From Denitrovibrio sp. (lineage in GTDB: Bacteria; Chrysiogenota; Deferribacteres; Deferribacterales; Geovibrionaceae), in NCBI GenBank assembly GCA_002869145.1, contig PKTM01000028.1, positions 17,942-81,941 on the forward strand: a stretch of DNA of 64,000 bases, read 5' to 3'. A model generated the notes under the pieces. The model did not search any database. It worked only from the letters and a program-made list of their open reading frames with translations, and was not told where the DNA came from. The translations under genes and the position numbers were made by a program. The number at the start of each line of letters is the position of its first letter. Position 1 is the stretch's first letter. Below are positions 18,223 through 26,658 of this stretch, one piece after another.

Positions 18223-18231
18223 TTATTCCTC

Positions 18232-18924
18232 CTAGATTTTGCGGAAAAGGTTTATGCCTGTATCCGCCCTTTTTGTTGTGATGGCTGCTGAGAGCCCCTC
18301 TTTTACCGGGGATTTAACTGAGCTGAATATCTCTGTGAGAAGTTCCGCTGTTGAGCTGTCCCCTGTGTTTCTCATCTGTTCATCCGCAAAACGTATAAGG
18401 TGTTCGCGCATTCCGAAGGGGATTTTACCTGCTGCGGCATCTGATAGTTTTGTCAGCGCGCTTTGCATCTTCTCCTTTTTCAGGCTTATGTATTCTGACG
18501 CTTCCGCATCAGAAAGGATGAGGCTGCATCCCGCTGCCGTGAATGTGACTATGTCAGATACATCACCCATTTCGATGACCTTAAGGTCTTTTATCATCGG
18601 TGGTACAGCACCTAAAAAAGCCACATGGTGCAGATACATTTTTTCGTCGTCGTTTCTGCCTGCTCCTATGCTCCAGTTTTTGTACTTGCCTGTACCGAAG
18701 GATTCTGCGAGCTCATCGCCCAGCTCCAGTTCTCCTGCGAGAGTCTGCCCGTCATCAGACACCTCAAGTGACATAACCCAGCCGTATGCAGGCATTGAGT
18801 CATCCATTTCGTGCCCTATTGTCACAGGGACATCACCACAGAAGGTCTGCTCCATCTCTCGTATGTCATCCTCTGTGATGGTTATGCCGTTATGGTTTCC
18901 GGTTTTTGCTAATTCCAGCTTCAT
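18232..18924 (-). CDS. Phage prohead protease/scaffold (Mu gpI-like)
   Basis: A 230-residue protein with the pattern PVTIGHEMDDSMPAYGWVMS, KYKNWSIGAG and LHHVAFLGAVPPMIKDLKV. These give the His and Ser expected of a prohead maturation protease, followed by a charged helical scaffold-like C-terminal half. In Mu-like phages the same gene makes both protease and scaffold. The start at 18924 has a strong site (AAAGGAGCAGCGAAT-ATG). It is the first gene of the minus-strand virion block; a portal and minor head gene would be expected upstream and are absent here. Confidence 0.75.
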   Translation of the reverse strand: MKLELAKTGNHNGITITEDDIREMEQTFCGDVPVTIGHEMDDSMPAYGWVMSLEVSDDGQTLAGELELGDELAESFGTGKYKNWSIGAGRNDDEKMYLHHVAFLGAVPPMIKDLKVIEMGDVSDIVTFTAAGCSLILSDAEASEYISLKKEKMQSALTKLSDAAAGKIPFGMREHLIRFADEQMRNTGDSSTAELLTEIFSSVKSPVKEGLSAAITTKRADTGINLFRKI

Positions 18925-19097
18925 ATTCGCTGCTCCTTTTTTCTTGTCTGAGGCGGGATGTTACAGCAGTTTTTGCTTTCGATATGTTTAAAAGGGGATA
19001 AATTTAAAGTAATATTTTATTAGTTAATTAATTCTTCCCATGAGAACTAATAACGGCTATTGTATGCTATTACACACATTTTATAGAGGTGCCTGAA

Positions 19098-20054
19098 ATG
19101 AGAATTGTTATATTTATTTTATCCATGATTATCCTGACAGCAGGGTGTGTTGTGAACAAAGATCTGTACAAAGAGGCATCTGTAAACGCCATGAACGCTC
19201 CCACACATGAGCAGGCGATAAAAGAGTACGAGGCAAATGCGAAAAAGACAGTTCAGTCCCACTACTTCTACGATGGCAGAGGTGATATACACTTTCATTA
19301 CGGATATTTTGGAAGAGCTGTTAACGACTACACAAGAGCATTGAAAACAATGTGGAATGCTCAGTATAATCTGAAGCGGGGACGGGCATACCTCAAACTG
19401 CATTTTTATAATGACGCGAAGATAGATTTTACAACTGTCATAGAATCAAAAGGCTACAAGTTTCCTGTGGCATATGTGGAGAGAGCAAAAGCGTACGCTG
19501 CTGAAGGGGATTACAGCTCCGCTATGAAAGATATGGAGAAAGCCAGAGAAAAGGGTGGCGAAAACGCTGAATTCCTTGAGGCTATGGGCGAGCTGAACTT
19601 CAAGATGGGCAGGTATGATGAGGCTAAGCTTTATGTTCAGAAGGCTATAATAGCTAACTCAGAGAATCCCGCTCTTTATCTGCTTCGTGCAAAAATATTT
19701 TATAAGCAGAAAAATGCGAATCAAGCCATAGCAGACCTGAAGACAGCTCTGAAGATGGAAAGAGACTACGTAGAAGCCAAAAGAATGCTTGCCTGGATTT
19801 ATGCAACAAACCCACTTGCCATTTACAGAGATGGCGCTGAGGCTCTTAGAATGGCGAAGGAGCTTTACTCCTTGGACAAAGAGGTACAGTATGTAGAGGT
19901 TATTGCGGCTGCATACGCAGAACTTGATGAGTTTGACAAAGCTATTGAGATTTTGGAAGAGGGGATAAGGCTCACAAGTGACCTTGTTCAAAAAGAGGAC
20001 TTCCGCTTTGATATTAAAAATTATAAAACCAATAAAAAAATAAGAATGTGGTAG
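19098..20054 (+). CDS. TPR-repeat lipoprotein
   Basis: The protein starts at ATG 19098 (AGAGGTG upstream) with a lipoprotein signal (MRIVIFILSMIILTAGC; lipobox LTAGC) and continues with about six tetratricopeptide repeats, for example ARVNDYTRALKTM-like and YDEAKLYVQKAIIANSENPA. TPR lipoproteins act as scaffolds for envelope complexes at the inner leaflet of the outer membrane. It is a single gene on the plus strand, convergent with the subtilase gene, and lies just inside one predicted inversion breakpoint. Confidence 0.85.
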   Translation: MRIVIFILSMIILTAGCVVNKDLYKEASVNAMNAPTHEQAIKEYEANAKKTVQSHYFYDGRGDIHFHYGYFGRAVNDYTRALKTMWNAQYNLKRGRAYLKLHFYNDAKIDFTTVIESKGYKFPVAYVERAKAYAAEGDYSSAMKDMEKAREKGGENAEFLEAMGELNFKMGRYDEAKLYVQKAIIANSENPALYLLRAKIFYKQKNANQAIADLKTALKMERDYVEAKRMLAWIYATNPLAIYRDGAEALRMAKELYSLDKEVQYVEVIAAAYAELDEFDKAIEILEEGIRLTSDLVQKEDFRFDIKNYKTNKKIRMW

Positions 20055-20183
20055 TTTTTGTAAAATTATTTTACTCATTTTTTTTGTGGTCAAAAAGTAA
20101 TCGGTTTTGTTAAGAGTATTAAGATAAGGGATTTTTTGAGAATCTATTAACATGTTTTCCCAAATTATGTTGAAAAGAAAATG

Positions 20184-20216
20184 CTTGACAAGGTAAATCC
20201 TTTATTTACAGTCAAG
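20184..20216. repeat. Imperfect dyad in convergent intergenic region
   Basis: CTTGAC..GTAAAT-N5-ATTTAC..GTCAAG forms a two-part stem with a small bulge. It includes a TTGACA-like hexamer. It lies in the 241-bp gap (20055-20295) between the 3' ends of the TPR gene and the subtilase frame, so it may be a terminator structure or a small RNA. Nothing else is visible in that gap. Confidence 0.35.
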
Positions 20217-20295
20217 TCCGTTAAGTTATTGTCATATAAGATATTATGCTTTAATTAGTAATTCTTATCAATTAAATGCCTAATTTCATGTTTTT

Positions 20296-22440
20296 TTATC
20301 CACATGTTTTCCACAGTTCAGATGAGTGCTCAAAGCTCTGATTATTCTCTTTGCTCATATTTCTTAAGCACTGATAAAGGTTTTTCTCTTTGTGAAGAAA
20401 AGAGATGGCCAAAGCGTAAGCGATTTCAGGTTTTTTGCTATAGAAATCCCTTTTAGACGTTATTAGTCTTAGTGATAGGGAATGAGGAATTTTTTGTCTT
20501 TTAAACTCTTTTCTGAGTACTTTTGTCGGGTTCCATTTAAATCTTTCATTCAGCTCATTACGATTCATCAGGTCATCTTGAGGTGCTCCTGCAATATTTT
20601 TTGAAGTGAGAATGGATGTCCATCTCCCATTTTTATAAAAACCTAATGATGCCTCTATATTATACATGCAGTAGAAATGCGGAAAATTTATGTCAGTGTC
20701 TGCTTTGTAGGTTAGTGTTAAAATTATCTCTCCTGCCACTTTTCCATCTTCTATCATGTCATCAGGCACGGGTATTCCCGGCAGTTCTATTATCTCGTTG
20801 GTCACAGCCTTACCTTCATGCAGGAAGGTTGCGTTTTTGTCATCTGAAGCTATGGCCTCCGGTGTAGTGCCATAACCTCTGAGATAACACACCTCTCTTT
20901 GATTATTGTTCAGAAAAGTGTAGTGTATCAGCATTGTCTTTGTCATATTTGTAGATTTAAAAGCGAGACTGTATTTTTCATATATTTTTGCGGCAAGAGC
21001 TGATATCAGAGGCGCAGCGTGTGAAGTTCAACTGTCTTCAGCCAGCTCGTTCTTTTCTCCAATGGAAAAAACTCCAACAGGTCTTAGCTTTCCATATCGT
21101 TTTTCGTGTGCACCGCCAAAGCTAGCTAAATCGGGTTTTATAAATCCGCACGGTCCGGGACCGTTTCTTGAAAATAGTGACGGTGAGTATTTTTTCTGTA
21201 GGTTGGTGTCAGTGTGACTAACGGAGCCGACTGTGATAGAGTTTACACTTTCTGCGGGGGAAGTGATTTTGCTGTCGTAGCCTGACGAGCCGAATGCGTT
21301 TCCGGCTGATATGATAAAAAGTACATCATACTCATATTGAAGTTCATCCAGAACACCTGCCGCAGGGGTGAAAAAATCGCCAACCTGAATATTTGTTCCA
21401 AGAGAGATGTTGTATATTTTTACAGTTTTATGGTATTTATCCAGTGCTATACGCATGTTACGCTCGAAGCTTTCCAGAGTGAGTCTGCTTTTGGAAGGTA
21501 TCATTTCGATGTTAAGGTATGTTATGCCTCCGAACTGCTCATCCTTAGCCAAAAGCCGCCCGCATACAAATGTTCCATGACGGAAATTTTTATCATCCGT
21601 ATCTACAAAAGATAGCTTTGCAAGCTCCCACTCTTTAAGAAAAGATTCTTCGGATACTCCAGAATCAACTAACCCTGCCTTCGGATACGTTTTTTCTATG
21701 TTCCTTTTGTTTATGCACTCCAGCGTAACCTCACTGTGCCTGGTGTATTGTTCAGTGAAAAATATATCAGGCTCAGGACACACAGACTGAACAAGGCTAT
21801 GGGTGAAAAGTGCTTCGTGCTTGCAGGATATTTCTGATGTTTTTACTCTGACGTACTTTTGCGAGCCAATCTCTGTGAGTGAAGCGCTTGGAGCATTTGT
21901 GCCATATTTTACAAAACTCAGTAGTTTTTCTGGATCGTTTTCACTTGTGAAAAGTTTTATTAGCGAGTGCCCTTTGTTTGTTTCCGTTATTACAGAAGCA
22001 TTCAACTTGTCCTGCTCATTTATAATGTCAAGATCTGCCAGGTGGTTTAGGGATGCTCTGAAAGCTCTGTTTCTGCTATATGAAATAATACTGCATAAAT
22101 GATTTAGTTTCTGTAAAGAGTTTATCGCAAAAACAAGAGTATCCTCGCTGGTGCTTGAGCTAGGACTGACATCTGCGGTTTTAAAGAAATGGTATCTGAG
22201 TGATTTTGCCAGCGAGCCTTTTTTCAGAACTAGTTTGCTGAATACCGGCATGTCGAGGTTGTGTTCAAACGATTTATAGTAATTAAAGCCGTTTTTAAGT
22301 TTTTCCGAAGTGAAGTACGGATTAAGTGCAGCTCCTCCAGCTTCTCTTGGGCCTGCTCCTCTTGCAACTCTGGGGTTTGGCCTGTACATAGACTTAGAGA
22401 ACCTGAGGATGAATGGGCCGTATAGTTCGCCACTGCTCAT
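20296..22440 (-). pseudogene. Subtilisin-like (S8) cytosolic protease, in-frame TGA at the active-site Gly
   Basis: The frame codes a large soluble S8 protease with no signal peptide. The triad is present: Asp259 in GLVDSGV, His288 in NFRHGTFVCG and Ser473 in TSHAAPLISALAA. Codon 471 (21028-21030) is TGA where the family has the invariant Gly of GTSxAAP, a single GGA to TGA change. Past the TGA the same frame continues 243 codons to 20296 with a beta-rich C-terminal domain (VAGEIILTLTYKADTDINFP). As written, the TGA would remove the catalytic Ser. The start at 22440 is chosen because GGGGGAA lies before it. The XRE gene ends 25 bp upstream. Proteases of this build occur in genome defence and regulation modules, often with an AAA ATPase, which is absent here. 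Confidence 0.8.
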
Positions 22441-22465
22441 CAACGTTTCCCCCATATTTTGCAAA

Positions 22466-22825
22466 TCAGTTTGAGAATTCTTTAATGAGCGCCTTCACTA
22501 CTGCCTCAATAATTTTGACCTTGTCGTGATTAAGCTCCGAAAGCTCATCAAGCATTTCGTCCCACCCCAAAGGGATGGCTGGGCCACCAAGGGACTGTAC
22601 ATCGAAATAAGAAACCCTATATTCTTTCAGAGGTCTTTTTTCAAAAAAATATCTTATATCAACGCCATAGTGTTTTGCAACAATAGCAAGTTTTGAAGCA
22701 TCTATGTTGCCGCTTTTCTCGTAATAGCTTATTACCTGCTGGGCTACGTTTAATAGCCCCCCAAGCTCTTTCTGACTGATTTTAAGCTCTTTTCTGAGTT
22801 CTTTTAATCTTCTGCCAACACACAT
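22466..22825 (-). CDS. XRE-family transcriptional regulator paired with subtilase
   Basis: A 119-residue protein starting at ATG 22825 (MCVGRRLKELRKELKISQKE). Residues about 5-60 are a standard XRE helix-turn-helix (QKELGGLLNVAQQVISYYEK). The C-terminal half contains a helix that may dimerise (MLDELSELNHDKVKIIEAVV). An upstream extension in the open frame lacks support. It precedes the subtilase on the same strand and faces a divergent HTH gene across a region rich in inverted repeats, so it likely controls both itself and that gene. Confidence 0.85.
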   Translation of the reverse strand: MCVGRRLKELRKELKISQKELGGLLNVAQQVISYYEKSGNIDASKLAIVAKHYGVDIRYFFEKRPLKEYRVSYFDVQSLGGPAIPLGWDEMLDELSELNHDKVKIIEAVVKALIKEFSN

Positions 22826-22879
22826 ATTTATTATATACAGATATATTCTGTTAAAAACAAACAGAAAATATGTGTTGAA

Positions 22880-22920
22880 AAATACATTCATTTTGTGTAT
22901 TTATATACATAAGATTTATG
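22880..22920. promoter_or_regulatory. Two inverted repeats in XRE/excisionase-like divergent promoter
   Basis: AATACA-N9-TGTATT (22880-22900) and ACATAA-GAT-TTATGT (22906-22920) lie head to tail between the XRE gene and the divergent HTH gene. The second sits just before the GGAGGG site of the plus-strand gene. Position and symmetry suit operators for the XRE protein, which is inference. Confidence 0.45.
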
Positions 22921-22935
22921 TGAAAGGAGGGCGCT

Positions 22936-23187
22936 ATGTCTGCACCATGCAAAGTCTGGAATGAGGAAAGTATTAGTAAGCAAGTAGAAAGTATGCAAGG
23001 AAGCAACCTGACTATATATCAGGTGGCAAGAATTCTTCAGGTTAGCCATATCACAGTCCGTAGATGGATAAAGAGTGCAAAGCTGATAGCCTGGAACACG
23101 AGCGATGAGGGTACAGGGCGTTGGCGTGTTCAGAAAAAATCGTTAGAGGAGTTTCTTCAGGAGCGAAGCTGTATGAACTTGGATTAG
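22936..23187 (+). CDS. Excisionase/MerR-like small DNA-binding protein
   Basis: An 83-residue protein. LTIYQVARILQVSHITVRRW followed by IKSAKLIAWNTSDEGTGRWR and KSLEEFLQE matches the winged helix of excisionase and MerR-type (HTH_17) proteins. Such proteins direct recombination or act as small regulators. A strong ribosome site (AAAGGAGGG) precedes the ATG. It is divergent to the XRE-subtilase pair. No integrase gene is near, so a regulatory role is more likely than excision. Confidence 0.8.
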   Translation: MSAPCKVWNEESISKQVESMQGSNLTIYQVARILQVSHITVRRWIKSAKLIAWNTSDEGTGRWRVQKKSLEEFLQERSCMNLD

Positions 23188-23218
23188 TGAAGCAAAGCTT
23201 TTAATATGTTTATCAAAC

Positions 23219-23602
23219 TTATTTGATTTTACAGTAACAGCGGTTTTTGTCTTCCAGATATTCGATGATGACAGTTTCGCCGTTATCTACAATAGTCCAT
23301 TCGCAGCAGTCTATGGGAAAGCTGGAAGTTATAAGCTGTGCGCTGAGTGTTAAATTTGTGAGTTTCGTGTCTATGTGCACTTTAGTGTTAGGGTCGAAGA
23401 CATAGTGGTCTTCAACTCTGTTTCGTCTGTTGATGAGCCTTACACCAAGAAGGTGAGGAGAAATATTTTCAAAAAAGATACCTCGTATGTTTTCCTGAGC
23501 TACAGACTGAGCAGGAAAAAATGCAGCAATCATTGAGAGTAGTATAATATATCTGATAGGGTTAATCGTTTTCCCCCTTGGTTTCGTTATCAAAAAGAGC
23601 AT
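23219..23602 (-). CDS. Small secreted protein of unknown function after ftsY
   Basis: The product has a signal peptide-like start (basic KPRGKTINPIR followed by YIILLSMIAAFFPAQSVAQ-EN) and about 85 mature residues that look beta-rich with four Cys (DCCEWTIVD and NRCYCKIK). The start is uncertain. An upstream ATG at 23602 lies within ftsY and has no ribosome site. AAGGGGG in the end of ftsY is placed to serve an ATT codon (minus strand NPIRYIILL..) overlapping the ftsY stop. It is the last gene of the ftsY transcript. Confidence 0.6.
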   Translation of the reverse strand: MLFLITKPRGKTINPIRYIILLSMIAAFFPAQSVAQENIRGIFFENISPHLLGVRLINRRNRVEDHYVFDPNTKVHIDTKLTNLTLSAQLITSSFPIDCCEWTIVDNGETVIIEYLEDKNRCYCKIK

Positions 23603-24713
23603 CTACAAAATCAGAGGCATTGAACGGTTTCAAATCGTCAACACCTTCGCCGAATCCAATGAACTTCACAGGGACGCCAAGCTCATCAACTATGCCTATA
23701 ATAGCTCCCCCTTTTGCTGTTCCATCCAGCTTGGTAAGGACAAGCCCAGTTATGCCTATATCCTCATTGAACTTCTGTGCTTGTGAGATGGCATTTTGTC
23801 CGCTGGTGGCATCCAGCACAAGGAGTATTTCATGAGGTGCATAAGGAAGCTCTCTTTTAGCGACACGTGTTATTTTTTCAAGCTCTTTCATCAGATTGAC
23901 TTTGTTTTGGAGCCTGCCGGCTGTGTCTGCTATAAGCACATCCACACCTTTTGATCTGCATGACTGGATAGCATCAAAGATAACAGCGGCGCTGTCTGAG
24001 CCTTCGGACTGTTTTATAACAGGCACGCCCACTCTGTCGCCCCACACGCAAAGCTGGTCTATGGCTGCGGCACGAAAAGTATCACCAGCGGCCAGAGTAG
24101 TTGATAGCCCCTGCTCTTTGAACATCTTTGCCATTTTAGCTATGCTTGTGGTTTTTCCGGCGCCGTTTACGCCCAGAACAACTATTACATAAGGTTTATC
24201 CTGAGTGGTGTTTAAATCATTTGGTATATCTAGAATGTTAAGTATGTGTTTTTTGAGCGAGTTTTTCAGCTCTTCCGGATTTTTCAGCTTTTTACGCGAG
24301 AGCTCGTCCCGGACGTTTTCTATTATCTTCATAGTGGTGTTAACGCCAATATCTGAAGTGATGAAAAGTTCTTCTAACTCTTCCAGAAGGTCTTCGTCTA
24401 TCTCTTTTTTGCCAGTGAAGATGGATTCCATCCCGCCGACAAGTTTGCCGGAAGTTTTGGAAAGTCCTTTTTTTAGCCTTTTAAAGAAGCCGTATTTAAT
24501 AGCGGGTTTTTCAGCATAGTCCTGATCCATAGCTGCTAAACGCACTTCCTGCTCTGGGGCTGGTTCTTCCGCCACGGTTTCCGGTTCTTCCAAAGTCTCA
24601 GGTTCCGGAGTATCGCTTACATCCGAATCTGATTCTTCCTGAACCTCATCTTGTTTATCTATCTCATCAGACTTAACGTCATCTTTCTTCTTAAAAATAC
24701 TGAAAAAGCCCAT
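23562..24713 (-). CDS. ftsY: Signal recognition particle receptor FtsY
   Basis: FtsY docks ribosome-SRP complexes at the membrane. The protein has a short N-terminal basic segment (MGFFSIFKKKDD), a long acidic A domain, and a C-terminal NG GTPase domain with GVNGAGKTTSIAKMA (G1), DTFRAAAIDQL, DTAGRLQNKVNLM (G3) and TKLDGTAKGG (G4). The ATG at 24713 is preceded by AGGAGG and is preferred to an upstream start in the open frame. About 383 aa is normal for acidic-domain FtsY. Confidence 0.97.
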   Translation of the reverse strand: MGFFSIFKKKDDVKSDEIDKQDEVQEESDSDVSDTPEPETLEEPETVAEEPAPEQEVRLAAMDQDYAEKPAIKYGFFKRLKKGLSKTSGKLVGGMESIFTGKKEIDEDLLEELEELFITSDIGVNTTMKIIENVRDELSRKKLKNPEELKNSLKKHILNILDIPNDLNTTQDKPYVIVVLGVNGAGKTTSIAKMAKMFKEQGLSTTLAAGDTFRAAAIDQLCVWGDRVGVPVIKQSEGSDSAAVIFDAIQSCRSKGVDVLIADTAGRLQNKVNLMKELEKITRVAKRELPYAPHEILLVLDATSGQNAISQAQKFNEDIGITGLVLTKLDGTAKGGAIIGIVDELGVPVKFIGFGEGVDDLKPFNASDFVDALFDNETKGEND

Positions 24714-24778
24714 GATTCCTCCTGAGAAGCGGCTCATTATAGGCAGATTCTGCGGCTATGTAAAAGAAAATTTTAAAT

Positions 24779-25825
24779 TTATTTTACAACTCTGTTTTGC
24801 CTTATCTGACACGGGAAATATTTTTCAAAATCCTCTCGTTCACCTGGGTCATAACCGAGTGTCTTTTTCCAGACAGATTCGTGCTCCATGCAGAAATATA
24901 CAAACACATCTTTCCAATGTCTGCGGAGTTCTTTTACAAAAAAATCCAGCATATGCACTCGCAAAGGCTTAAAGTAGCGCATCTTCCCGTCCATGGTTTT
25001 CACATATTCGCTTTGGAGCAGAAGCGATCTGTCGAACTTCCCACGGACAATATCCAGAAGCTCTGGTATGAATCGGAATGTGGATACACTGATGTATTCT
25101 ACAGAACTTTCAGGCACAGAGTTTACCATCTTCTCTAAAACATCTGAATAGCCCTTTTCAAAATCCTGATAGTATACAAGCGGGTCGAAATGGAAGCCGA
25201 TTTTATACCCATAGTCAGCGCATATCTTTGCCGCTTTCAGCCTGTTTGCAAGTGAGGCCGCTCCATGCTCCTCTTTTTCGATAATCTCCTGAGGGTTAAG
25301 ACTCCACGAAACCATCATGTTTTTTGGGTTAATATTCAGCAGATTTTTAATATTTACGGATTTTGTTTTAAACTCAAAGAGCAGGTTCTCTGCGCTATTA
25401 ACACTTTCGGCAATAAAACCGCTGAAATTAAGTATATGGTCAATGGCAAGGCTGTCGGACAGTTCACCAGTTCCCAGCCTGTAAAACTTGTCTTTTGGCA
25501 GGTTGAGAATATCGTTTTTGACCCCTTCGAAATCTGCGTAAACCTTTATATATTCGTGATTCAGATAGGACTGCAATATGCAGTAGGTGCAGTCGAAAGG
25601 GCAGCCTTCTGCGACATCCGCTACATAGTAGTCACAGCATCTGTAAATATTTGTAGCCGGGCATCTGTGAACAAAGCTGTTTGGGCCGGATGTTATGTGT
25701 ATGCAGTTTTTGTTGTTAGGTATCTGCTCACCTTCTGTTATAAACTCTACATCGGAGCAGTTCTTTAATGCATTTTTAGCAGGCCAGCTGTCAGCCGCCT
25801 GCCTGTCAATAAATATTCTGCTCAT
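24779..25825 (-). CDS. Spore-photoproduct-lyase-like radical SAM enzyme
   Basis: A radical SAM protein with GCPFDCTYCILQSYLNHEYI, the CxxxCxxC cluster and context typical of SplB-like lyases. Further family segments are GEQIPNNKNCIHITSGPNSF, YRLGTGELSDSLAIDH and NPQEIIEKEEHGAASLANRL. SplB repairs the spore photoproduct in Bacillus, and related proteins occur in non-spore-formers, where the role is unclear. A Cys (near VYFCMEHESVW) that would suit the hydrogen donor is present. It overlaps the next gene upstream by 20 bp, so the two are probably one unit. Start at ATG 25825 rather than the preceding TTG. Confidence 0.85.
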   Translation of the reverse strand: MSRIFIDRQAADSWPAKNALKNCSDVEFITEGEQIPNNKNCIHITSGPNSFVHRCPATNIYRCCDYYVADVAEGCPFDCTYCILQSYLNHEYIKVYADFEGVKNDILNLPKDKFYRLGTGELSDSLAIDHILNFSGFIAESVNSAENLLFEFKTKSVNIKNLLNINPKNMMVSWSLNPQEIIEKEEHGAASLANRLKAAKICADYGYKIGFHFDPLVYYQDFEKGYSDVLEKMVNSVPESSVEYISVSTFRFIPELLDIVRGKFDRSLLLQSEYVKTMDGKMRYFKPLRVHMLDFFVKELRRHWKDVFVYFCMEHESVWKKTLGYDPGEREDFEKYFPCQIRQNRVVK

Positions 25826-26618
25826 CAAGAAACCTGTAAATATTTTCTATTTTTTCTATGTCGTCACCCAGATATTTTACTTTTTGTTTTAACTCATCAG
25901 GAGAGTTTATTTTGAAGCTAACCGTAAGTTCTGCTGTTTCGAAGCTGTTATCGGAAAAGATATCCGCTTTCATACCAGCTGTTAGGTTCTGCATCTGTTT
26001 CATGAAGCTGAGCCTTGTCATATCTTTTTTTGCAGTGAGCTTCTTCAATAGATCAGGACCTATCTCCTCATCTTTTGTCGAAGCCTGCATATCAAAAAGC
26101 AGGTTAACCATTTTCCGAAATTCCTGAACTGAAATATCTTTGTCGTCCACTGTGTTTTTGACAAATCTGCGAAACTCTTTCTCCAGCTTATCGAAAACCG
26201 CTATGGTCTTAACAGGTATAGGTTTTACTGAGAGGTACCGCATTAAAACCGGACAGAAGTGTGTTACACTCTTCAATGTTTCAAAGTTCTTATCCCCTTT
26301 TATGTTGTGAAAGCTGAAAGCCTCAATCTTCTTTTTGTCTATTTTCAGCCTGTCGCATATAACGGTAAGGTTTGCAAGTTCCACAGTGTTCAGCGTGGAT
26401 ATGCCATATAACGAGACAGACCTGTTCAGCGCTTCAGCAAGGCTTTGCGTTTCACAAAGGAAGTAGTCTTTGAAATAGATGTCAAAGGTGTTCAACTGAA
26501 AAAACTCACCATCTATCTCCGTAACAGCGGGGGGATAAACCGGATCGTCATCAGTTTTTCTATATATCCAGTTAAGGCTTTTGGATGGGGTTATGCCCGA
26601 AATTATTCTATTTTTCAT
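25806..26618 (-). CDS. Conserved-looking protein coupled to SPL-like gene, unknown
   Basis: A 270-residue protein I do not recognise. It is helical and hydrophilic with no signal peptide or membrane segment. The N-terminal part (GITPSKSLNWIYRKTDDDPV.. SLAEALNRSVSLYGISTLNT) and the C-terminal coiled-coil-like part (ELKQKVKYLGDDIEKIENIY) might suggest a DNA- or RNA-binding helper. Its stop overlaps the radical SAM gene by 20 bp, so it may act with the lyase. Confidence 0.75.
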   Translation of the reverse strand: MKNRIISGITPSKSLNWIYRKTDDDPVYPPAVTEIDGEFFQLNTFDIYFKDYFLCETQSLAEALNRSVSLYGISTLNTVELANLTVICDRLKIDKKKIEAFSFHNIKGDKNFETLKSVTHFCPVLMRYLSVKPIPVKTIAVFDKLEKEFRRFVKNTVDDKDISVQEFRKMVNLLFDMQASTKDEEIGPDLLKKLTAKKDMTRLSFMKQMQNLTAGMKADIFSDNSFETAELTVSFKINSPDELKQKVKYLGDDIEKIENIYRFLDEQNIY

Positions 26619-26658
26619 ATTAATGATAATATTTCACAAAATCAGTAAATTACAAGAA

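Noticed and set aside
22936..23187. True excisionase for the split prophage
   Set aside because: No integrase is visible in the window and the gene is paired with the XRE-subtilase genes through a shared promoter region.
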